Source: an uncultured Leptospiraceae bacterium (GTDB lineage Bacteria; Spirochaetota; Leptospiria; Leptospirales; Leptospiraceae). From it: a stretch of DNA of 20,539 bases. Position numbers and translations under genes: made by a program. Below are positions 14,263 to 20,539 of this stretch, piece by piece. Within the stretch, counting starts at the first letter, position 1; each line of letters opens with the position of its first letter. The notes beneath the pieces are model-generated. The model was not told the origin of the DNA. It ran no database searches and worked only from the letters and a program-made list of their open reading frames with translations. Location: positions 1 through 20,539 of the forward strand of contig CALDSP010000308.1 of assembly GCA_937924465.1 (NCBI GenBank). Reading direction: 5' to 3'.

Positions 14263-16134
14263 ATGCAAACACAACATAAGACTTTATTAAAAAGAAGAGC
14301 GGGAGTTTCTTTCCCTTTAGTTTCTCTTTTAAGTAGACGTTCTTATGGATGTGGTGATATATATAGCTTACATTTACTTCATCAATGGGCTTTAGACTCG
14401 GGTTTGAGTATTATTCAAATTTTACCCTTAAATGATCTTGGCTATGGTCGAAGTCCATATAGTTCAATTTCAGCATTTGCCATAGATCCAATTTATATTT
14501 CCTTACATTTACTTGGAATCAATGAATACGAAGCTGAAATTCCTTCAGTAAGTTTGGATCATAAATTTATTAAAAGTAAAAAAATTGAAATTCTCAAAAA
14601 ATATTTTGAGAAAATCTATGATCTAAAATTACTTCAGCTTATAGAAGATTTTTCTGCTAAACATTCTTGGATAAAATCTTATGTAGCTTTTAAAATTCTT
14701 TATGAGAAAAATTGGGGACTACATTGGTCAGAATGGAAATACGGGTCAATCTATTCAAAAGAAATAGAACAAACCCTTCTTGCAGATAACAGAAAACTAG
14801 CTCATTTTCATATTTGGCTACAATACATAGCATTCTCACAATTAAAAGATATAAAAGAAAAAATGGAAGCTACTGGAGTATATTTACTTGGAGACATGCC
14901 AATCCTTACCTCAGACAACAGTGCAGATGTTTGGTCAAGAACTGAACTCTTTAATAGAAATTTAACCTCTGGAGCTCCTCCCGATTATTTCAATGCGGAT
15001 GGACAAAACTGGGGATTTCCTGTAATCAACTGGGAAGAAATGAAAAAACAAAATTATAGTTGGTGGAAAGAAAGAATTTCTTATTTAGAAAACTTGTATC
15101 ATTTATATCGAATTGATCATGTTTTAGGAATGTATAGAATATGGGCGATTCCTAAAGAATTTGAATCTGCTCGGTTTGGTTACTTTCATCCACAGATTGG
15201 AACTTCTCGTAAAGATTTTAATTTAGCACGACTTTTTCCAGAAGACTTTGTTAAACTTGGGTTGATTTATGAATTTAAGGAAGATCGTTATATCTTCTTT
15301 TGGGATTTTTTTAAATATTCTGAATACCAAGCTCTACCAGATGATATAAAAGCTCGTTTTTTTCCACTTTCTGAAAAGTATCTCAAAGAAGATGAAAAAC
15401 AATGGAGAGAAAATGGAGAGAAGATTCTTGATTTTCTTTTAGAAAATACCAAAATGCTTCCTTGTGTAGAAGACTTGGGAGCGGTTCCAGCTTTTGTGCG
15501 AGAGAGTATTCATGAAAAACAACTAATTGGTTTAGATATAATACGTTGGACGCGTTCTTTTGAAGATGGCTCTTTTATACCTCCAGATAAGTATAGAAAA
15601 AATGCAATCTCTGCGCTTTCTGTTCATGATACTTCTACAGCTATGGGATGGTGGGAAGAAGCCACGTTAGATGACAAATTAGCTTTATGCAAATATTTAT
15701 TTCCACATTGGGAAGAAGAATGGAAAAAATTAGAAGAATTGCAAAAACTAAAAGAAATAAAGGAACCAGCTCCTCTTAAACAAGAGAAGAAAGAAATTCC
15801 TTTTGACAACATTCAAGAATTTTTTAAACATAAACTTCAACAACTATCTAAAGAAGATATAGCACTTCATCTTTTAAAATTTGCCCTTTCCGTAAATAGT
15901 TTATATTCTATTCATATGCTTCAGGATTATATCATTCATGGAAATCTTTCAAAAGATATAGGAATTCGAAAATCTATATTAGATTATCCTAAATTACATA
16001 GAATTAATATTCCCGGTACACCTGAAGAAGAAAACTGGGGATATACTTTTCCTTTTTATGCAGAAGAGTTAAGAGAAGAAGAAACTCTCTCTGAACTAAT
16101 TCGTTCTCTAGTGATTAGTTCCGGGAGAACATAA
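14263..16134 (+). CDS. malQ: 4-alpha-glucanotransferase (amylomaltase, GH77)
   Basis: MalQ transfers alpha-1,4-glucan segments between maltodextrins and releases glucose in the cytoplasm. All GH77 hallmarks are visible. GVSFPLVSLLSRRSYGCGDI (15-34) and ILPLNDLGYGRSPYSSISAF carry the substrate-site start. GDMPILTSDNSADVW and GAPPDYFNADGQNWGFPVI contain the 250s-type loop. RIDHVLGMYRIW has the nucleophile Asp285. VEDLG has the acid/base Glu403, and SVHDTS has the third acid Asp456. At 623 residues it is longer than typical 500-residue enzymes; a Lys/Glu-rich insert at about 485-529 explains part of this. The start follows the lipoprotein stop by one base, and its own stop overlaps the ispD start (TAATG). 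No glycogen genes are nearby. Confidence 0.95.
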   Translation: MQTQHKTLLKRRAGVSFPLVSLLSRRSYGCGDIYSLHLLHQWALDSGLSIIQILPLNDLGYGRSPYSSISAFAIDPIYISLHLLGINEYEAEIPSVSLDHKFIKSKKIEILKKYFEKIYDLKLLQLIEDFSAKHSWIKSYVAFKILYEKNWGLHWSEWKYGSIYSKEIEQTLLADNRKLAHFHIWLQYIAFSQLKDIKEKMEATGVYLLGDMPILTSDNSADVWSRTELFNRNLTSGAPPDYFNADGQNWGFPVINWEEMKKQNYSWWKERISYLENLYHLYRIDHVLGMYRIWAIPKEFESARFGYFHPQIGTSRKDFNLARLFPEDFVKLGLIYEFKEDRYIFFWDFFKYSEYQALPDDIKARFFPLSEKYLKEDEKQWRENGEKILDFLLENTKMLPCVEDLGAVPAFVRESIHEKQLIGLDIIRWTRSFEDGSFIPPDKYRKNAISALSVHDTSTAMGWWEEATLDDKLALCKYLFPHWEEEWKKLEELQKLKEIKEPAPLKQEKKEIPFDNIQEFFKHKLQQLSKEDIALHLLKFALSVNSLYSIHMLQDYIIHGNLSKDIGIRKSILDYPKLHRINIPGTPEEENWGYTFPFYAEELREEETLSELIRSLVISSGRT

Positions 16135-16838
16135 TGCGAAATATTTATGCTATAATTTTATCTGGTGGTGTAGGAACTCGTTTTAAATCAAATTTACCCA
16201 AACAATTTTCCTTGTTAAGAAAGGAACCTCTTTTAATCCATAGTGTGAAACAATTTTTAAACTGGGGACTTACTAAACAAATTATTGTTGTTGCAAATGA
16301 AGAATATGTAAAACAAACAGAAGAAGTTTTATCTCAACATTTACGCTACAATGATAAAATCGTTTTAGGAGGAAAAACTAGACATACCTCTTGTTTAAAT
16401 GGAATTCATTCTATTTCTTATGATGAAGAAGATATAATTTTAATTCATGACGCAGCAAGGCCCTTCTTTACATATAAAGAAATTTTTGAATTAGTAAATG
16501 CTACAATAATTCATAAAGCAGCCAGTCTTGCAGAAAAAATTTCAGAAACCTTATTAGAAGCAAAAGAAAATCTTGTAGAAAAAATCTTAAACAGAGATTT
16601 GATTTATTCCATAAAAACACCACAAGCCATTCATGCAGCGCTTTTGAAAAGATTGATAGAAACAAATTTACAAACAGAACCAACCGATTTATGCTCATGG
16701 CTTATGGAAATTCAACAAAAAACTTTTTTAATTTCTTCTAATCCTTTTAATTTTAAGATTACTTATGAAACTGATTTACTAAAAGCAGAACAACTCTATG
16801 AAAGTTTTATAAAGTACCAACAAGAAGAAAATTTTTAA
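16134..16838 (+). CDS. ispD: 2-C-methyl-D-erythritol 4-phosphate cytidylyltransferase
   Basis: IspD joins CTP and MEP to form CDP-ME in the non-mevalonate isoprenoid pathway. The 234-residue product has the nucleotide-binding start AIILSGGVGTRF with LPKQF (6-25; Arg16 and Lys23 are the CTP-binding type residues). It also has GGKTRHTSCLNGI (79-91), the signature IHDAARPF (104-111), the TPQAI segment and a C-terminal FKITYETDLLKAEQL, which matches the family's N-I-K-x-T-x-x-E-D-L-x-x-A-E ending. Length is typical. ATG 16134 uses the last base of the malQ stop, and its stop shares a base with the next ATG, so all three genes are coupled. The related cytidylyltransferases TarI/KdsB are less likely given the IspD-specific motifs. 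Confidence 0.92.
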   Translation: MRNIYAIILSGGVGTRFKSNLPKQFSLLRKEPLLIHSVKQFLNWGLTKQIIVVANEEYVKQTEEVLSQHLRYNDKIVLGGKTRHTSCLNGIHSISYDEEDIILIHDAARPFFTYKEIFELVNATIIHKAASLAEKISETLLEAKENLVEKILNRDLIYSIKTPQAIHAALLKRLIETNLQTEPTDLCSWLMEIQQKTFLISSNPFNFKITYETDLLKAEQLYESFIKYQQEENF

Positions 16839-17671
16839 TGAATACAAACAATCTACAAGATTTTTATCCAAAACGGATTGTCTGTTTAACTGAAGAACCA
16901 ACAGAGATTCTCTATTTATTAGGTGAAGAAGCAAGAATTGTAGGAATTTCTGGCTTTACTGTTCGACCTAAGCAAGCTAGAGAACAAAAACCTAAAATTT
17001 CAGGTTTTACCTCTGCAAACATAAAAAAGATACTAGAACTGAAACCCGATCTCGTAATAGGTTTTTCTGATATTCAAGCAAAGATTGCAGAAGAACTAAT
17101 TCGAAATGGAGTTACGGTTTTAATTAACAATCATAGAACCGTAAGAGAAATTTTACAAGTTATTCTCCAAATTGGTTCAATCGTTGGAAAAACAGAAAAG
17201 GCATTTCAACTTATCCAAGATATTCTAAAGGAAATTGAAAATGTTAAAAAAACTGGAGAAAGTTTTATAAAAAAACCAAAGGTTTATTTTGAAGAGTGGT
17301 TTGACCCATTGATTACGGGAATTTGTTGGGTAAGTGAAATTATAGAATTAGCTGGTGGAAAAGATATTTTCATGGAGCATAGAAATGCTTCTCTTGCAAA
17401 AGATAGAATTATAAAAAATACAGATGAAGTTGTTCAACGAAATCCTGATATTATTTTAGCTTCTTGGTGTGGAAAAGATTTTGAAAAAACTAAACTTGTT
17501 ACGCGTCAGAATTGGGATCAAATTGCAGCAGTAAAAAATAATTTTATTTTTGAAATTGATCCTGCAATTATACTTCAACCTGGGCCTGCTGCACTTACTG
17601 ATGGTTTAAAAGAAATTTCTTTAATCTTTCAAAGATGGAATGAATTTCAAACTAAACTCAAAATAAATTAA
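16838..17671 (+). CDS. Cobalamin-binding-like protein, BtuF/periplasmic-binding fold, without signal peptide
   Basis: The 277-residue protein is a type III periplasmic-binding fold: an N-terminal lobe (PKRIVCLTEEPTEILYLLG, about 11-29, then ILELKPDLVIGF, 65-76), a long connecting helix (about 103-140) and a second lobe (KVYFEEWFDPLITGICWVSEIIELAGG, 148-174, then RNPDIILASWCGKD). The EEWxDPLIxGIxWVSE segment is characteristic of the cobalamin-binding branch related to BtuF. Transport BtuF proteins have a leader; here the first residues, MNTNNLQDFYPKR, are polar, so it is predicted cytoplasmic. It may bind corrinoid in the cytosol rather than feed a transporter. No permease or ATPase is adjacent. 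The start shares a base with the ispD stop. Fold certain, ligand probable. Confidence 0.8.
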   Translation: MNTNNLQDFYPKRIVCLTEEPTEILYLLGEEARIVGISGFTVRPKQAREQKPKISGFTSANIKKILELKPDLVIGFSDIQAKIAEELIRNGVTVLINNHRTVREILQVILQIGSIVGKTEKAFQLIQDILKEIENVKKTGESFIKKPKVYFEEWFDPLITGICWVSEIIELAGGKDIFMEHRNASLAKDRIIKNTDEVVQRNPDIILASWCGKDFEKTKLVTRQNWDQIAAVKNNFIFEIDPAIILQPGPAALTDGLKEISLIFQRWNEFQTKLKIN

Positions 17672-17795
17672 AAACAAAAAAGCTCATAATTTTTTTTAAG
17701 TAAGAATAAGTATAAACTTCAGATTATTGTTAAATATAAAAAAAGAGTTTACGTAGAAAGAAATGTATTATTTTTGGATTTGAAACTTTTACATT

Positions 17796-19793
17796 ATGGA
17801 TAATAGCGTACTTTTTCAAGAGTTATCTAAACTTGAAGTAACAGAGCTCAAAAAACTTGCGGAAATTTGGAACATATCTAAATTCTCTGGAAAAGACAAA
17901 AAATCATCTATCCAAACTATTTACCACTCAATTCAAAGTGAATTTTTACTCAAAGGAATCCTTGAAAAACTTACTTCTTTACAAGTAAGCATTTTTGTTC
18001 AAATATTAAAAAATAAAAACGTTCAAACTCTCGGTGAAATAACCCGAAAAATGAACTTACCTCCTTTGAATGCAGAAATAGAATTAAAAGTTCTCATTAG
18101 ATATGGACTTATTTATCAAAGAAAGAACCGCGAACGTCTTACCAACAATTTAGATAAATATCATGCCTATGAAGAAATTGCGAATCTCATAAAGCTAGAT
18201 ACAAATCAAAAGGGTGAGAAATTTAAAATTGCTTTAGATAAATCTCACATTAAAGCTAATCTTGATTCTATCCCCCAAGAATGGCTGAATGCACAAGGTT
18301 TAAAGAAACTTGATAATCTGGAAGATTTTTATAAAAAAATTGCAGCAAATGATTCTATAGCAAAAAGTTTAAATGTTTTAGATGAACTTGAAAGAGATAC
18401 ATTATTGCAAATTTTCCTGCATGGTGGTGTTGTTGAAATTGATGTTATACGGAATTTTATAATCACTAACAAAGGTAAGTTTGAAGTAATTATACCAAAG
18501 CTTTCTAATCTTTTTTTAATCTTTGATACCTATTACATTGACGAAAAGTTCATTAGAATTGCAACTATTCCTAAGGAAGTATTTAATTATTTATTACAAA
18601 ATCCCATCCTACCTTCTGTAAAAAAAGGAACAAAACAAAAGCAAGAAAAAATTGCATGTAACGATTTAGATTTCTTCTTAAATATAAAAAAATTAATTTC
18701 CTTTATATCTCAAAAAGGACTAACTCTAGCAAAATCAGGTAAAATAAAACAAGCTGACAACAAACGTACAGAACAAGATCTAATTAAACTTGATATAGAA
18801 ATATTTCCAGAAAAAGGACAAGTTTATCAAATTGAATTAATCTTACCTATTCTAAAGCTTTTAGGTTTAGTAGATATAAAAAATGAGAATGTAATTTTAC
18901 TTTCAGAGGTTGATACATTTCAAAAAAAAGATATATTTGAAATTATGAATACAATTATTCATGAAATGAATGAAGTGAGAAGTAGGCGGTATAATCCTAT
19001 TGAAGTCTTTTCTCCCACTGAAGTTCCTTTTTATGATAAATATATTTTTGATAAGTGCATTAGCTTAATCATGGAAATGCATAAAGTAAATGTAAATGTA
19101 TTTTTTGCAAGCATTACTAGAACGAATTTAATCTTATCTCCTAGTTTTAAAATCAAGACTTTTGAATCAGACCTTGCTGATCTTCGTAAAGAAATTTTAA
19201 GTGCAATTTTTTATTTACACTTATTCGGGCTAATAGAAGTCGAATATCCTAATCGTATCATTTCTTTAAGTGAATTAGGAAGGTACTACTTTCAAAAGAA
19301 AAACATCAATAGACATACCGAAAAAGGTGGAATTACAATTAATTCTGATTTTTCGATCATCGCTTTTCCCGAAAAATGTTCTATACTAGGAATTCATTTA
19401 CTAAAAGCTTTCACTGAACTAAAAGATTTTGATAGAGTTTATACTTTTAACTTAACAAAAGATTCTTTTCAACAAGGAATTTTATTGGGATATGATCCTT
19501 CTCAATTTATTCAATTTTTGAAAGAATCTAGTAAAGCAGAGCTTGCACAAAACTTACTATTTAATTTAGATGACTGGAATAAAAATCTTCCAATAGTAAA
19601 CATAACGGAAGACTGTGTCATTGTAAGAACTAAAGATACTCAAACTATGGAACTTCTTACTGGAGCAATAAAAGGAAAAAAAATTATCCTTGAAGAAATT
19701 AGCCCAAATGCAGTCTTAATAGATAAATATAAAGTGCAGGAAGTAATTCAAATTGCGGAAAAACTAAATATTATTGTTCACTTACGCCAATAA
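17796..19793 (+). CDS. SAP-like and Helicase_C_3 (helicase-associated) domain protein without a helicase core
   Basis: The 665-residue protein begins with a SAP/Rho-N-like DNA-binding helix pair (LEVTELKKLAEIWNIS and following, about 13-46). A winged-helix-like region follows (about 53-106: LTSLQVSIFVQILK, then MNLPPLNAEIELKVLIRYGLI), then a long helical middle. The last part, about 510-640, matches the helicase C-terminal helicase-associated domain found beside XPB: an INSDFSIIAFPE strand, DRVYTFNLTKDSFQQGILLGYDPSQFIQFLKESSK, and EDCVIVRTKDTQTMELL. No Walker A or DEAD-box motif is present, so it cannot be the ATPase itself; a separately encoded XPB-like helicase is a plausible partner. The 124-bp upstream spacer shows no convincing promoter. 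The stop directly abuts that of the convergent pcm gene. Confidence 0.75.
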   Translation: MDNSVLFQELSKLEVTELKKLAEIWNISKFSGKDKKSSIQTIYHSIQSEFLLKGILEKLTSLQVSIFVQILKNKNVQTLGEITRKMNLPPLNAEIELKVLIRYGLIYQRKNRERLTNNLDKYHAYEEIANLIKLDTNQKGEKFKIALDKSHIKANLDSIPQEWLNAQGLKKLDNLEDFYKKIAANDSIAKSLNVLDELERDTLLQIFLHGGVVEIDVIRNFIITNKGKFEVIIPKLSNLFLIFDTYYIDEKFIRIATIPKEVFNYLLQNPILPSVKKGTKQKQEKIACNDLDFFLNIKKLISFISQKGLTLAKSGKIKQADNKRTEQDLIKLDIEIFPEKGQVYQIELILPILKLLGLVDIKNENVILLSEVDTFQKKDIFEIMNTIIHEMNEVRSRRYNPIEVFSPTEVPFYDKYIFDKCISLIMEMHKVNVNVFFASITRTNLILSPSFKIKTFESDLADLRKEILSAIFYLHLFGLIEVEYPNRIISLSELGRYYFQKKNINRHTEKGGITINSDFSIIAFPEKCSILGIHLLKAFTELKDFDRVYTFNLTKDSFQQGILLGYDPSQFIQFLKESSKAELAQNLLFNLDDWNKNLPIVNITEDCVIVRTKDTQTMELLTGAIKGKKIILEEISPNAVLIDKYKVQEVIQIAEKLNIIVHLRQ

Positions 19794-20471
19794 CTATTTT
19801 GTCATAGGCACAAAACGTACGGGAAGTTTATTTATTACAATTAACTTTCCCTCGCGCTTAACGTAGGTATAAAGAACTTGATTATGAATTTCTCCAATTG
19901 GAATGATCATTCTTCCATTTTCTTTCAATTGAGGAATTAGTTCTTGGGGTAAAGATTCTGGTGCAGCCGCAACCAAAATACAATCAAAAGGAGCCTTATC
20001 TTTCCAACCTGTACGACCGTCTCCTAGTTTTAAAAATACATTTCTGTAACCCATTTTAGCTAAGTTATTTTTCCCAAATTCATAAACTCCCGGAACAATT
20101 TCAATGCTATAAACTTCTTTTGCAAGCTCAGATAAAATTGCCGTCTGGTATCCAGATCCAAATCCAATTTCTAAGATTTTTTCTTTTCCATTTAGATTTA
20201 GTTCCTGAGTCATGTATGCCACGATATAAGGTTGAGATATAGTTTGCCCATAGCCAATGGGAAGAGGACCATCTTCATAAGCTTCTAGTTTGTATTTTTC
20301 TGGAACAAAATTTTCTCTAGGAATTTTATTCATTACTTCAATTACTCGTTTATCCTTAATTCCTCGTTCAACTAAAAGCTCTATCATAGCTTTCTTTTCA
20401 AGAAACATAGACTCACTCCATAAATTATCTCTCCAAAAAAGGAATAATACAAGAAAATATATAAACTTCAT
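19794..20471 (-). CDS. pcm: Protein-L-isoaspartate O-methyltransferase with optional signal peptide
   Basis: PIMT methylates isoaspartyl residues in damaged proteins so they can revert to aspartate. The catalytic region is complete: GPLPIGYGQTISQPYIVAYM (68-87), SAM motif I ILEIGFGSGYQTAILS (99-114), YSIEIVP (121-127), LGDGRTGW, DCILVAAAPESLP and the C-terminal RFVPMT. From the ATG at 20471 the protein is 225 residues, with a hydrophobic leader at 3-13 and WSES at 18-21. AGGGA sits eight bases before that ATG. From the internal ATG at 20408 (Met22) it is 204 residues, the usual cytoplasmic PIMT form, and GGAG lies seven bases upstream. Both starts look usable. The gene meets the convergent helicase-associated gene end to end with no gap. 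Confidence 0.93.
   Translation of the reverse strand: MKFIYFLVLFLFWRDNLWSESMFLEKKAMIELLVERGIKDKRVIEVMNKIPRENFVPEKYKLEAYEDGPLPIGYGQTISQPYIVAYMTQELNLNGKEKILEIGFGSGYQTAILSELAKEVYSIEIVPGVYEFGKNNLAKMGYRNVFLKLGDGRTGWKDKAPFDCILVAAAPESLPQELIPQLKENGRMIIPIGEIHNQVLYTYVKREGKLIVINKLPVRFVPMTK
20416..20419 (-). promoter_or_regulatory. Internal ribosome site for a leaderless pcm product
   Basis: On the minus strand GGAG (20419-20416), inside codons 18-19 of the long form, is seven bases from an in-frame ATG at 20408-20406. Initiation here would give the conventional 204-residue cytoplasmic enzyme. Confidence 0.5.
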
Positions 20472-20478
20472 AACTATT

Positions 20479-20484
20479 TCCCTT
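20479..20484 (-). promoter_or_regulatory. Ribosome site for the long pcm product
   Basis: On the minus strand AAGGGA (20484-20479) lies seven bases before the ATG at 20471, which would produce the form with a signal peptide. The remaining 52 bases to the window edge show no gene that can be supported. Confidence 0.6.
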
Positions 20485-20539
20485 CCTAGTTTTTATGGCT
20501 AATTTAAAAAGTCTTTGTATTTTTGAAAATTTATTTATT

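Noticed and set aside
17672..17795. Possible terminator or promoter in the spacer before the helicase-associated gene
   Set aside because: Contains poly-A and poly-T runs but no GC-containing stem and no acceptable -35/-10 pair.
20290..20502. Plus-strand open frame opposite the start of pcm
   Set aside because: Antisense to a clear PIMT coding region and with no family resemblance.
20495..20539. ATG-initiated open frame running off the right edge
   Set aside because: Only 15 codons, no ribosome site and no recognisable motif; it overlaps the likely pcm promoter region.

Overview
The window is about 20.5 kb of AT-rich DNA (GC roughly one third, judged by eye) and looks like the chromosome of a spirochaete, most likely a low-GC relative of Leptospira. 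The reasons are the uninterrupted gene order fliY-fliO-fliP-fliQ-fliR-flhB-flhA-flhF-flhG, an FlhB that starts with the spirochaete-style IDLQ-F leader, a spirochaete-type lipobox, and a lone helicase-associated (Helicase_C_3) protein. The genus is inference. I saw no rRNA, tRNA, CRISPR array, insertion sequence or phage gene.

Layout. Positions 1-646 (minus) hold the first codons of a family 2 glycosyltransferase preceded by a SET-domain protein with a signal peptide. Divergent to these, 831-1421 encodes a coiled-coil PD-(D/E)XK nuclease-like protein with in-frame 21-bp repeats. Positions 1556-8615 are the flagellar export-gate operon: switch protein FliY, then FliO, FliP, FliQ, FliR, FlhB and FlhA, mostly with overlapping stop and start codons. 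A decayed small gene lies at 8625-8813. Next come flhF and flhG, which set flagellar placement and number, and an unrecognised acidic membrane protein translationally coupled to flhG. Its 3' end overlaps, tail to tail, a minus-strand pair: an anti-sigma-factor antagonist (STAS) gene followed by a GT-C-type membrane glycosyltransferase.

After a 263-bp divergent spacer with two palindromes comes a tightly packed plus-strand operon: a lipoprotein, 4-alpha-glucanotransferase (malQ), ispD and a cobalamin-binding-like protein. Positions 17796-19793 encode a SAP-like plus Helicase_C_3 protein without an ATPase domain. It abuts, tail to tail, a protein-L-isoaspartate methyltransferase (pcm) that has two well-placed starts, one adding a signal peptide.

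How the genes work together: FliO/P/Q/R, FlhB and FlhA form the inner-membrane gate that exports flagellar subunits; FliY is part of the rotor switch; FlhF (SRP-type GTPase) and FlhG (MinD-type ATPase) control where and how many flagella are built. The remaining genes are housekeeping or accessory. Most worth a second look: two SAM-dependent protein methyltransferases that both carry export signals, the uncharacterised flhG-coupled membrane protein, a FliY with altered CheC phosphatase motifs, and the decayed gene inside the motility cluster.
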